This document shows positions 55,338 through 63,911 of a DNA stretch of 64,000 bases, one piece after another. Position 1 is the stretch's first letter; each line of letters opens with the position of its first letter. This DNA is from JAGWAJ01 sp026707615 (lineage in GTDB: Bacteria > Acidobacteriota > Vicinamibacteria > Vicinamibacterales > UBA8438): positions 2,294,001-2,358,000 of the forward strand of contig CBDBMW010000012.1 of the NCBI GenBank assembly GCA_965207595.1. Reading direction: 5' to 3'. The position numbers and the translations under genes were made by a program. The notes under the pieces were generated by a model, which saw only the letters and a program-made list of their open reading frames with translations, searched no databases and was not told where the DNA came from.

Positions 55338-57848
55338 CTAGGGCAGGTTGCCGCCCTCGTCCGAATCCCTCAGCTCGATCACGGTCACGCCGCCCCCGCC
55401 GTGCTCGGGAGCGGCGGCGGCGAAGGTCGAGACCATGGGGTGCCCGTCGAGAAGCCCGGCGATCGCCTTCCGCAACTGGCCGGTGCCATGACCGTGGATG
55501 ACACGCACCTGCCGCTGCTCGCTGACGATCGCCTGATCGAGGTACTTGTCGACCCGGGACAGGGCTTCGTCCACGCGGCACCCAATCACGTTGAGCTCGG
55601 CCGGCGTGTCGTCCGCGCTCCGCACGTCCAGGGTGACGCCGCCACCGGTCGCCGCCGGCGGCGCGTCGGCGAGGATCCGGAGGTCGGCGAAGCCGACGCG
55701 CAGCCGCTTGCCGCGGACGTCGACCTCGGCCTTCCGCCCGTGGATCGCCATCACCCGCCCCTCCATCCCGAGGCTCTCCACCGCGACCCGGTTGCCGACG
55801 CCGGGGGGCGCCGCGGGCGGCGTCGGCGGAGCCGTCGGGCGTTCCCCTGCCGGCGCCCCGGCCGGGGGGGCCGGGGCCCGGCCGCGCCGCTCGGAGACCG
55901 CGGCGAGCGCGTCGGTCGCCTCCCGCTTGAGGCCTCCGGTGTCTCCTGTCGAGAGCCTTGGCCGGCCGGGGGAGCGGCGTCCCCCCTGACGCGCGAGATC
56001 CGCGGCGCGCGCCCGCAGGCCGGCAACGATGGTCCCGACCTCGCGGCGCGCGGACTCGATCTCTGCCGCGACGCCCTGCTTGAGCTGCTTGCCGAGCTCC
56101 GCCTGACGCTCGTCCACCTCGCGCCGCGCGGCGGCGAGACGGGCGTCCTCGGCGCGGAGCCGCTTGCGCTCCGCCGCCACCTCCGCGCGCGCGGCCTCGA
56201 GCTCCGCGAGCGTCCTCGCCGTGCGCTCGAGGTGCTCGGCGAGCTGTGCCTCCCGCGCGCTGCGGCGGTCGCGGGCGTCCTCGATGACCGCCGCGGGGAG
56301 GCCCAGCCGGCTGGCGATCTCGAAGGCCAGGCTCCGCCCCGGCACGCCGTACGCAAGGTGGTAGGTGGGCGCGTACGTTTCCGGATCGAAACCGAATCCC
56401 GCGCAGGTGACGCCGTCCGTGGTCGAGGCGTACGACTTGAGCAGATCGTCGTGCGTCGTCGCCGCCACGAGCGCGCCGCGGCAGCGGAAGCGCTCGATGA
56501 TGGCGGCGCCGAGCGCGCCGCCCTCCGTGGGATCGGTCCCCGCGCCGACCTCGTCCAGCAGGACGAGCGCCGGCAGCAGCAGGCGCTCCTCCATCTCGAC
56601 GATGTGGGCGATGTGGCCCGAGAAGGTGGACAGGCTGTTCGCTATCGACTGGTCGTCGCCGATGTCGGCGAACACGGACTGGAAGACGCCCACGCGCGCG
56701 CCGCCGGCGGCCGGGACGTGGAGCCCGGCCTGGGCCATCAGGATCAGCAGTCCGGTCGTCTTCAGGGCCACCGTCTTGCCGCCGGTGTTCGGGCCCGTCA
56801 CGACCAGGGCGGCGGTCGGCGGGGCCAGCTCGATATCGACGGGCACCGGGCCCGCGGCCTCGCCCGGGTTCGCGGAAGCCTCGTTCCCGTTCCCGGCCCG
56901 CGCGCGAACCGCGGGGATGAGCAACGGGTGGCGGGCGGCCGGAAGCTCGATGCGCGAGTCGGGTGCGAGGGCCGGCTCGACGCCGTCCACGAGGCGCGAG
57001 AATCGGGCGCGGGCCTGGATGACGTCGAGCTCGGCGGCAGCCGACACCGTGCGCCGCAGGTCCAGCCCCCGCCGGCGCAGCCCGTTCGCCAGGGCCAGCA
57101 GGATGCGGCGGATCTCGTTCGCCTCGTCCTGCTCCAGGGCGACGATGTCGTTGTTGATCTCGACCGTGCTCAGCGGCTCGAGAAAGAGGCTGGCTCCGCT
57201 GCCGGAGCTGCCGTGCACGATGCCCGGAATCGATCCCCGGTGCTCCGAGCGCACGAGAAGCACGAAGCGCCCGTCGCGTTCGGTGACCACCTGTTCCTGC
57301 AGGTACCTCGCCGTCTCGCGGCCGCGCAGGAACGACGCGAGCGTGTTGCGGAGCCGCTGCCGCTGCTTGCGCAGCCGTTCGCGGATCGCCCGCAGCTCCG
57401 GCGACGCGCGGTCGACCACCTCCCCCTGCTCGTCGATGGTCGCCAGGATCTCCGCCCCTTCGCGCTCGAACGACCGGCAGCCCTCGACGAGGGTCCTCAG
57501 GGCCGGGAAGGCCTCGGCGTCGGCCTGGCGGACCGCGGCCCGGACGGCGTCGACCGACGCGAGAAAGGTGGCGAGGCCCCGCAGTTGCCCGGGTTCGAGG
57601 AGCCGGCCCTCGATGGCCAGGGCCCCCAGCGATTCCTCGAGGTCGTCCGGGCCGGAGAGTGGCAGGTCGTGGGATTCGAGGAACTCGACCCCCTCGGTGG
57701 TGGCCGCGAGCGCGGTCCGGACCGCCCGGGCGTCGGTCTGCGGTGCGAGGTCGCCCAGGGCGGCCGCCCCGAGCGGGGTCAGCGCCAGGCTGCGGACCGC
57801 CTCCACGATGCGGTCGAACTCCAACGCCCGCAACGAGCCGTCGTGCAT
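55338..57848 (-). CDS. mutS2: MutS2 with C-terminal Smr nuclease domain
   Basis: 836 residues. N-terminal MutS core and clamp, Walker A VVTGPNTGGKTVALKT, Walker B LVLLDEVGAGTDPTEG, a long coiled coil with a Pro/Ala-rich linker (~residues 640-680), and an Smr domain whose VRVIHGHGTGQLRKAI is the nuclease motif. Members act on recombination intermediates or collided ribosomes; they do not do mismatch repair. Confidence 0.95.
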   Translation of the reverse strand: MHDGSLRALEFDRIVEAVRSLALTPLGAAALGDLAPQTDARAVRTALAATTEGVEFLESHDLPLSGPDDLEESLGALAIEGRLLEPGQLRGLATFLASVDAVRAAVRQADAEAFPALRTLVEGCRSFEREGAEILATIDEQGEVVDRASPELRAIRERLRKQRQRLRNTLASFLRGRETARYLQEQVVTERDGRFVLLVRSEHRGSIPGIVHGSSGSGASLFLEPLSTVEINNDIVALEQDEANEIRRILLALANGLRRRGLDLRRTVSAAAELDVIQARARFSRLVDGVEPALAPDSRIELPAARHPLLIPAVRARAGNGNEASANPGEAAGPVPVDIELAPPTAALVVTGPNTGGKTVALKTTGLLILMAQAGLHVPAAGGARVGVFQSVFADIGDDQSIANSLSTFSGHIAHIVEMEERLLLPALVLLDEVGAGTDPTEGGALGAAIIERFRCRGALVAATTHDDLLKSYASTTDGVTCAGFGFDPETYAPTYHLAYGVPGRSLAFEIASRLGLPAAVIEDARDRRSAREAQLAEHLERTARTLAELEAARAEVAAERKRLRAEDARLAAARREVDERQAELGKQLKQGVAAEIESARREVGTIVAGLRARAADLARQGGRRSPGRPRLSTGDTGGLKREATDALAAVSERRGRAPAPPAGAPAGERPTAPPTPPAAPPGVGNRVAVESLGMEGRVMAIHGRKAEVDVRGKRLRVGFADLRILADAPPAATGGGVTLDVRSADDTPAELNVIGCRVDEALSRVDKYLDQAIVSEQRQVRVIHGHGTGQLRKAIAGLLDGHPMVSTFAAAAPEHGGGGVTVIELRDSDEGGNLP

Positions 57849-57881
57849 GCCTACATACTAACCAAGCGCCCCCGGCGCCCC

Positions 57882-58646
57882 TCAGTCGAGGTGATTGATG
57901 GTGCTCGCGAGGGCGGCGGCGCCGAAGCCGTTGTCGATGTTGACGACGGAGACGCCCGAGGCGCAACTGTTGAGCATGCCGAGCAGGGCCGCCAGCCCGC
58001 CGAAGGCGGCGCCGTAGCCGACGCTCGTCGGCACGGCGATGACCGGGACGCGCACCAGGCCGCCGATGACGCTCGGCAGCGCCCCTTCCAGGCCGGCCGC
58101 GGCGATGATCACGCGCGCCTCGTGCAGCCGATCCTCGGCGGCGAGGAGGCGATGCAGGCCCGCGACCCCGACGTCGTACAACGTCTCGACCCGATTGCCC
58201 AGCGTCTCGGCCGCAACGCGGGCCTCCTCCGCCACCGGGAGGTCGGACGTTCCTCCCGTCGCGATCAGGATCGTGCCGCGGCCCGTCGGAGCGGTCGCAC
58301 CGCGGGTGATGCAGCGCGCCGTTTCGTGGAACGCGGCGTCGGGCACCACCTCGCGCACGGCGGCGTGGGCGGCTCGGTCCGTGCGGGTCACCAGCAGGGT
58401 CTGACCGGCCTCCACGAGGCGTTCGGCGATCGCCGCCACCTGCTCGGGGGTCTTGCCGGCGCCGAAGACGACCTCGGGGAAGCCCTGGCGGACGGGGCGG
58501 TGGAGATCGACGCGCGCGAAGCCCAGGTCCTCGAACGGACGGCGGCGGACGATGTCGACGATGCGCCGCTCCGCGTCGGCGGGGCTCAGCACGCCGCGGG
58601 CGACGTCCGACAGGAGACCGGGCAAGGGGTCGAGAGGCACGGGCAC
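57882..58646 (-). CDS. larB: LarB-like AIR-carboxylase-fold protein
   Basis: 254 residues. The N-terminal GFARVDLHRPVRQGFPEVVF and the PurE-like C-terminal fold (ILIATGGTSDLPVAEEA, TLYDVGVAGLHRLL, AAAGLEGALPSVIGG, VPTSVGYGA) match LarB, which carboxylates and hydrolyses nicotinate adenine dinucleotide in the first step of nickel-pincer cofactor synthesis. larC and larE are not nearby. GTG start at 58646 without a clear ribosome site. Confidence 0.88.
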   Translation of the reverse strand: MPVPLDPLPGLLSDVARGVLSPADAERRIVDIVRRRPFEDLGFARVDLHRPVRQGFPEVVFGAGKTPEQVAAIAERLVEAGQTLLVTRTDRAAHAAVREVVPDAAFHETARCITRGATAPTGRGTILIATGGTSDLPVAEEARVAAETLGNRVETLYDVGVAGLHRLLAAEDRLHEARVIIAAAGLEGALPSVIGGLVRVPVIAVPTSVGYGAAFGGLAALLGMLNSCASGVSVVNIDNGFGAAALASTINHLD

Positions 58647-58704
58647 GGGCTGCGATCCCGGGCGACTTGCGCCGCGGCGGCGACGGATGTAACGTCGCGG
58701 CCGG

Positions 58705-60219
58705 ATGCCGCCCCCGGTCGACGCGCTGGTCGTCGCGCTGTACTTCGGCGTGCTGGCGTGCCTTGCCGCCTACTGGGCGCACCGCGCGTACCTCGTGTAT
58801 CTTTACACAACGCGCCGTTCCCGATCGGCCTCCCGGAACGCGCAGGCCGAGCTCCCGAGCGCGGTTCTCCCGCGGGTCACGGTCCAGCTTCCCGTCTACA
58901 ACGAGATGTACGTCGTCGAGCGTCTCATCGACGCGGTGGGCAGCCTGCGCTACCCGCGGGATCGTCTCGACGTCCAGGTGCTGGACGACTCGACGGACGA
59001 GACGAGCCGGATCGTGGACCAGGCCGTCCGCCGCTGGCGCGAGCGGGGGCTCGCCATCGCGTGCCTGCGCCGGCCGGCCCGCACGGGCTTCAAGGCCGGC
59101 GCGCTGGCCGCGGGCCTCGACGCGGCGCGAGGGGAGCTCATCGCGATCTTCGATGCCGATTTCGTCCCGCCGCCCGGGTTCCTCGAGCAGGCCGTGCCGC
59201 TCTTCCGGGATGCCGGGGTGGGTATGGTCCAGGCGCGCTGGGGACACCGCAACCGGCACGACTCGCTCCTGACGCGCGTGCAGGCGCTCCTGCTCGACGC
59301 GCACTTCCTGCTCGAGCACGGCGCCCGTCATCGCGGCGGCTGCTTCTTCAACTTCAACGGCACGGCCGGCGTCTGGCGCCGGGCGGCCATCGTCTCGGCC
59401 GGCGGGTGGCAGCACGACACGCTCACCGAGGACCTCGATCTCAGCTACCGGGCCCAGCTTGCGGGCTGGCACTTCGTCTTCGTGCCCGACGTCGTCGCTC
59501 CGGCCGAGCTGCCGGTCGAGATGAACGCGTTCAAGTCGCAGCAGCACCGCTGGGCGAAGGGCTCGATCCAGACCTGCCGGAAGCTGCTGCCGCGCGTTCT
59601 CCGGGCGCCCGTGCCGTTCCGCGTGCGGGTCGAGTCGGTCTTTCATCTCACCGCCAACCTCAACTACCTGCTCGTGCTCGCCTGGGCGGCGCTGGTCGTG
59701 CCCGCGCTGTTCGCGCGCGCCTCGGCGGGCGGCTGGTGGCTCTGGCTCGATGCCCCGATCTTCGCGGCGGCGGGGTTGGCCGCGGCCCTGTTCTACACGC
59801 TGAGCCAGCGCGAGGTGGGCGGGAACTGGCTCGCCCGCGCGCGCGACATCCCGGCCCTGGCCGCCGTCGGGCTCGGCATGTCGGTGAACAACGCCCTCGC
59901 CGTGGTCGGAGCGCTGACGGGGCGCCCGGGCGGATTCGCGCGCACGGCCAAGTACGGCCCGCTGGCCGCGAGCGGCGCCTGGACCGGCGCCCGCTATCGG
60001 CAGGTGGCGGTCGTCCAGCCGCTCGTCGAGCTCGCCTGCGGCGTCTACTTCACGGTGGCCGCCGGCTGCGCCCTCGCCCTCGGGGTGCTGGCCCCGGTTC
60101 CGGTGCTCGTGCTCTGCCAGCTCGGCTTCTTCTACGCCGGGTGGCTTTCGCTGGCGCAGCAGCGCGCGGGAGCGGATGCCGCCTGGCAGCCCGAGGGGGC
60201 CGGGGGGAACGCGCCGTGA
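58705..60219 (+). CDS. Membrane family-2 glycosyltransferase (cellulose synthase-like)
   Basis: 504 residues. N-terminal helix, then a GT-A domain with VTVQLPVYNEMYVVERLI, VLDDSTDETS (first Asp motif), AIFDADFVPPPGF (DxD), TLTEDLDLSYRA (TED, catalytic Asp) and QQHRWAKGS (QxxRW), and four or more C-terminal helices. This is the processive glucan/mannan synthase layout; related proteins make beta-glucans or glycolipids. The stop overlaps the citrate synthase start as GTGA. Divergent from larB. Confidence 0.93.
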   Translation: MPPPVDALVVALYFGVLACLAAYWAHRAYLVYLYTTRRSRSASRNAQAELPSAVLPRVTVQLPVYNEMYVVERLIDAVGSLRYPRDRLDVQVLDDSTDETSRIVDQAVRRWRERGLAIACLRRPARTGFKAGALAAGLDAARGELIAIFDADFVPPPGFLEQAVPLFRDAGVGMVQARWGHRNRHDSLLTRVQALLLDAHFLLEHGARHRGGCFFNFNGTAGVWRRAAIVSAGGWQHDTLTEDLDLSYRAQLAGWHFVFVPDVVAPAELPVEMNAFKSQQHRWAKGSIQTCRKLLPRVLRAPVPFRVRVESVFHLTANLNYLLVLAWAALVVPALFARASAGGWWLWLDAPIFAAAGLAAALFYTLSQREVGGNWLARARDIPALAAVGLGMSVNNALAVVGALTGRPGGFARTAKYGPLAASGAWTGARYRQVAVVQPLVELACGVYFTVAAGCALALGVLAPVPVLVLCQLGFFYAGWLSLAQQRAGADAAWQPEGAGGNAP

Positions 60220-61349
60220 CCCGGCCCGGCGGACTCGAGGGCGTGGTGGCGACCTCGTCGGCGATCTGCCACATCGACGGCGAGCGCGGGGTGCTGGCCT
60301 ACTGCGGCTTCGACATCCACGACCTGGCGCGGGAAGCCACCTTCGAGGAGGTGGCGTACCTCCTGTGGCACCGGCGGCTGCCGTCGCGGGCCGAGCTCGG
60401 CGACCTGCGTTCGGCCCTCGCCGCGGCGCGCCGGTTGGAGGAGCCCTTCCTGCGGCATCTCCGCTCCTTCCCGCCCGCCGCGGCGATGGACTCGCTGCGC
60501 ACGCTCGTCTCCCTGCTGGCGCACTACGACGCCGATGCGGGCGACCGCTCGCCGGAGGCGGCGTACCGGACCGCGGTGCGCCTCACCGCGCAGGTGGGCA
60601 GCGTCGTCGCCGCGTGCGGTCGTCTGGCGGCCGGGGGGGGCCTGATCGATCCCGATCCGGGGTTGTCGCACGCCGCCAACTTCCTGCTGATGCTGACCGG
60701 CGACCGTCCGTCGGCGGAAGCGGCCCGGGCATTCGACGTGGCGCTCATCCTGCACGCCGACCACGAGCTCAACGCCTCGACGTTCGCGTCGCGCGTGACC
60801 GCGGCGACCCTCAGCGACGTCCACTCCGCGGTGGTGTCGGGCATCGGGACGCTGAAGGGGCCGCTGCACGGCGGCGCCAACGCCGAGGTCATGAAGCTGC
60901 TGCTGTCCCTCGGCGAGGATGCCGACGACGGACGCGTCGACCGCGTGCTGCGGGGGATGCTGGCCGACAAGAAGAAGGTCCCCGGATTTGGGCACCGCGT
61001 CTACCGCACCGAGGACCCGCGGGCGACGCACCTCCGGCGGATGTCGGAGCGGCTCGGCGAGCGGACCGGCCGGACGCGCTGGTTCGCCATCTCGCGGCGG
61101 ATCGAGGAGATCATGCGGGCGGAGCGGAGCATCGACGCCAACGTCGACTTCTACTCGGCGTCGACGTACCACCTGCTGGGGATTCCGATCGAGCTCTTCA
61201 CGCCGGTCTTCGCCGTGAGCCGCGTGGCGGGGTGGACCGCCCACGTCCTCGAGCAGTACGCCAACAACCGGCTCATCCGTCCCCGCGCGGAGTACGTCGG
61301 GCCGGAGTACCCGCAGGCCCACGTGCCGCTCGCCGACAGGGCGCCCTGA
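60216..61349 (+). CDS. Citrate synthase (or 2-methylcitrate synthase)
   Basis: 377 residues. GLEGVVATSSAICHIDG and LAYCGFDIHDLA at the N terminus, ILHADHELNASTF, the catalytic His in LKGPLHGGANAEV, VPGFGHRVYRTEDPRA and the catalytic Asp in NVDFYSAS are intact. Short bacterial type. Citrate and 2-methylcitrate synthases cannot be told apart here. It is translationally coupled to the glycosyltransferase, an odd partner. Confidence 0.93.
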   Translation: MTRPGGLEGVVATSSAICHIDGERGVLAYCGFDIHDLAREATFEEVAYLLWHRRLPSRAELGDLRSALAAARRLEEPFLRHLRSFPPAAAMDSLRTLVSLLAHYDADAGDRSPEAAYRTAVRLTAQVGSVVAACGRLAAGGGLIDPDPGLSHAANFLLMLTGDRPSAEAARAFDVALILHADHELNASTFASRVTAATLSDVHSAVVSGIGTLKGPLHGGANAEVMKLLLSLGEDADDGRVDRVLRGMLADKKKVPGFGHRVYRTEDPRATHLRRMSERLGERTGRTRWFAISRRIEEIMRAERSIDANVDFYSASTYHLLGIPIELFTPVFAVSRVAGWTAHVLEQYANNRLIRPRAEYVGPEYPQAHVPLADRAP

Positions 61350-61360
61350 CGGGCGCGTTG

Positions 61361-61383
61361 GGAGTTTCGCTGTGCGAAACTTC
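61361..61383 (+). terminator. Hairpin after citrate synthase
   Basis: AGTTTCGC (61363-61370) pairs with GCGAAACT (61374-61381) around TGT, extendable to 10 bp with one G-U, 12 nt after the stop. No T-run. It separates the citrate synthase from the next promoter. Confidence 0.5.
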
Positions 61384-61450
61384 TGGGCGCCGGGTCTCGG
61401 TGGGAATCTGGCTGCAGCGCGAGCGCGCCCCCGGGCGGCGGGTTCTCTCC

Positions 61451-61456
61451 TATAAT
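61451..61456 (+). promoter_or_regulatory. Consensus -10 element before the DUF411 gene
   Basis: TATAAT matches the consensus fully and stands out in the GC-rich context. No recognisable -35 lies 16-18 bp upstream, so an activator may be needed. Expected start ~61463, followed by GGGAGGGG (ribosome site) about 8 nt before the ATG at 61490. Confidence 0.55.
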
Positions 61457-61489
61457 GATCGGGCCGCAGTTTGCGGGAGGGGTGACTGC

Positions 61490-61939
61490 ATGCGAACCGT
61501 GATTCTCGCCGTCGCGCTCGGGTTGACCGGGGCCGGCCTGCTCGTCCCGGGCACCGCCGCGGAGGAGCCCGTCGTCGAGGTGTACAAGACGCCGACCTGA
61601 GGCTGCTGCACCAAGTGGGTGGTTCACCTGCAACAGCACGGGCTCGAGGTCAACGCAACGGATGTACGGAGCGTGGTCGGTCTCAAGCAGCGCGTCGGCC
61701 TGCCGCGCCGCCTGGGGTCGTGCCACACGGCGATCGTCGACGGCTACGTGGTCGAGGGCCATGTTCCGGCCGCCGACGTGAAGCGCCTGCTCGCGGAGCG
61801 CCCCGACATCGTCGGCCTGGCCGTGCCCGGCATGCCGGCCGGCTCGCCCGGCATGGAAGGCCCGCCCCCCGTCGCCTACAACGTCTACGCGTTCGACGAA
61901 GCGGGCAACATCGAGGTCTTCTCGTCGCACGGTCCGTGA
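61490..61939 (+). CDS. DUF411 (CopG-like) metal-binding protein with in-frame TGA, probable selenoprotein
   Basis: Read through one TGA (61598-61600), the gene encodes 149 residues. There is a signal peptide (MRTVILAVALGLTGAGLL ... GTAA), then VEVYKTPT-TGA-GCCTKWVVHLQ, then the complete DUF411 body (RLGSCHTAIVDGYVVEGHV, LAVPGMPAGSPGMEG). In the family the TGA position is the first Cys of the K-S/T-P-T/S-CGCC motif, which binds copper or is redox-active in exported proteins. Codon 37 is therefore likely selenocysteine. The 112 codons after the TGA are intact and conserved, and a stem-loop follows directly. Alternatives are a Cys-to-stop mutation (TGC to TGA) or a base error; no internal start would keep the motif. 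GGGAGGGG precedes the ATG. Confidence 0.8.
61598..61637 (+). promoter_or_regulatory. SECIS-like stem-loop directly after the TGA
   Basis: GCTGCTGCA (61602-61610) pairs with TGCAACAGC (61629-61637) with one C-A mismatch. Above a one-sided bulge, GGTG (61618-61621) pairs with CACC (61625-61628) around a GTT loop; alternatively GTG/CAC closes a loop GGTGGTT. The apical loop lies 18-24 nt after the TGA and contains G and T, as bacterial selenocysteine insertion elements require. Folding was done by eye. Confidence 0.55.
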
Positions 61940-61991
61940 GCCTCGGCCGGGCGGGGCCGCGGCCCGACCCGGCTCCGCATGTCGGCCCGCC

Positions 61992-62016
61992 CCGGGCGCC
62001 GATCGCCGGCGCCCGG
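61992..62016 (+). terminator. Perfect 10-bp hairpin before lepA
   Basis: CCGGGCGCCG (61992-62001) and CGGCGCCCGG (62007-62016) flank a 5-nt loop in the 145-bp gap after the DUF411 gene. No T-tract. It may end the DUF411 transcript. The rest of this gap is extremely GC-rich with no promoter I can recognise. Confidence 0.45.
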
Positions 62017-62084
62017 CCGGGCGGCCCCGTACGCCCGCCCGGGCCGCGCCCCGGACCGTCGAGGGCGCATCCGCTCCCCGGTCG

Positions 62085-63887
62085 ATGGATCATCACCGCA
62101 TCCGCAACTTCTCCATCATTGCGCACATCGATCACGGGAAGTCGACGCTGGCGGATCGATTTCTCGAGTGCACGGGCGCGTTGCGCCCGCGGGAGATGGA
62201 GGAGCAGGTCCTCGACAGCATGGACCTGGAGCGCGAGCGCGGCATCACCATCAAGGCCCATGCGGTCCGCCTCTCCTACCGCGCCCGCGACGGCCACTCG
62301 TACGTCCTGAACCTCATCGACACGCCCGGACACGTCGACTTCTCCTACGAGGTGACGCGCTCGCTCGCCGCCTGCGAGGGCGCCCTGCTCCTCGTCGATG
62401 CCTCGCAGGGCGTGGAGGCCCAGACCGTCGCCAACGCCTACCTGGCCGTCGATCACGGTCTGGACGTCATTCCGGTCATCAACAAGATCGACCTTCCGGG
62501 GGCGCGTCCCGACGACACCGCGCTGCAGATCGACGACCTGGTCGGCCTCGACGCGTCAGAGGCCCTGCTGGCGAGCGCCAAGGAGGGCTACGGCACGGAC
62601 GACATCCTGGAGGCGATCGTGAGCCGGCTCCCGCCGCCGGCCGGCGACCCCGCCGCTCCGCTGAAGGCGCTGATCTTCGATTCGTGGTACGACGCGTACC
62701 GCGGCGTCGTCATGCTGGTGCGCGTCGTCGACGGCGCGCTGCGGCCCCGGACCCGGATCCGGCTGATGGCGGCCCGCGAGGACTACGAGGTGGAGCAGGT
62801 CGGCGTCTTCTCGCCGAAGCCCGAGCCGGTCGATCGGCTCGCGGTCGGCGAGGTCGGCTTCGTCATCGCGAACATCAAGAACATCGCCGACGCGCGCATC
62901 GGCGACACCGTGACGGAGGCGTCCCGGGCTACCGCCGCTCCGTTCCCCGGCTTCCAGGAGATGAAGCCGATGGTGTTCGCGGGGCTCTACCCGGTCGAGG
63001 GGCACCGCTACCCCGAGCTCCGGGAGGCGCTCGAGCGGTTGCGCCTGAACGACGCCGCGTTCTACTTCGAGCCGGAGACGTCGGCCGCGCTCGGGTTCGG
63101 GTTCCGCTGCGGCTTCCTGGGCCTGCTGCACATGGAGATCGTGCAGGAGCGGCTCGAGCGCGAGTTCGACATCGACCTCGTGACGACCGCGCCCGGCGTT
63201 CTCTACCGGGTGACGACGACCGACGGCGAGGTCACGGAGATCGACAGCCCCGCCAAGATGCCCGACGCCGGCCGCATCGCGCGGCTGGAGGAGCCGGTGA
63301 TCACGGCCACCATCCTGACGCCGGCCGACCAGGTGGGCGCGATCCTGCAGCTCTGCCAGGAGAAGCGAGGGGTCCAGAAGGGCCTCGAGTATCACGCCTC
63401 GAACCGCGTGCTCGTCTCCTACGAGCTGCCCTTCAACGAGGTCGTGCTCGACTTCTACGACCGCCTGAAGACCATTTCGCGCGGCTACGCGTCGCTCGAC
63501 TATGATGTGACCGGCTACTGGGAGTCGCCGCTCGTCAAGCTCGACCTGCTGGTGAACGGCGAGCCGGTGGACGCGCTCTCGATCATCGTGCACCGCGAGT
63601 CGGCCGCGGCCCGCGGGCGCGCGCTGGCCGTCAAGATGCGCCAGCTCATCCCGCGCCAGATGTTCGAGGTCGCGATTCAGGCCGCCATCGGAAACCGCAT
63701 CATCGCCCGCGAGAGCGTCAAGGCGCTGCGCAAGAACGTGCTCGCCAAGTGCTACGGGGGCGACATCTCGCGCAAGCGCAAGTTGCTCGAGAAGCAGAAG
63801 GAAGGCAAGCGCCGCATGAAGCGGGTCGGCAGCGTCGACATTCCGCAGGAGGCGTTCCTCGCCGTCCTGAAGGTAGGCGACGACTGA
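62085..63887 (+). CDS. lepA: Elongation factor 4 (LepA)
   Basis: 600 residues, typical length. GTPase motifs are IAHIDHGKSTLADRFL, RGITIKAH, LIDTPGHVDFSYEV and INKIDLPGA. The unique C-terminal domain is present (AIQAAIGNRIIARESVKALR, AKCYGGDISRKRKLLEKQK). A ribosome-associated translation factor. ATG start at 62085. Confidence 0.98.
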   Translation: MDHHRIRNFSIIAHIDHGKSTLADRFLECTGALRPREMEEQVLDSMDLERERGITIKAHAVRLSYRARDGHSYVLNLIDTPGHVDFSYEVTRSLAACEGALLLVDASQGVEAQTVANAYLAVDHGLDVIPVINKIDLPGARPDDTALQIDDLVGLDASEALLASAKEGYGTDDILEAIVSRLPPPAGDPAAPLKALIFDSWYDAYRGVVMLVRVVDGALRPRTRIRLMAAREDYEVEQVGVFSPKPEPVDRLAVGEVGFVIANIKNIADARIGDTVTEASRATAAPFPGFQEMKPMVFAGLYPVEGHRYPELREALERLRLNDAAFYFEPETSAALGFGFRCGFLGLLHMEIVQERLEREFDIDLVTTAPGVLYRVTTTDGEVTEIDSPAKMPDAGRIARLEEPVITATILTPADQVGAILQLCQEKRGVQKGLEYHASNRVLVSYELPFNEVVLDFYDRLKTISRGYASLDYDVTGYWESPLVKLDLLVNGEPVDALSIIVHRESAAARGRALAVKMRQLIPRQMFEVAIQAAIGNRIIARESVKALRKNVLAKCYGGDISRKRKLLEKQKEGKRRMKRVGSVDIPQEAFLAVLKVGDD

Positions 63888-63911
63888 CGAGCCCGGGCGC
63901 GCAGGTCAGCC

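Noticed and set aside
61619..61939. Separate short gene starting at a GTG after the TGA in DUF411
   Set aside because: It would cut the protein after its CGCC motif and signal peptide and has no ribosome site; reading through the TGA gives a complete family member.
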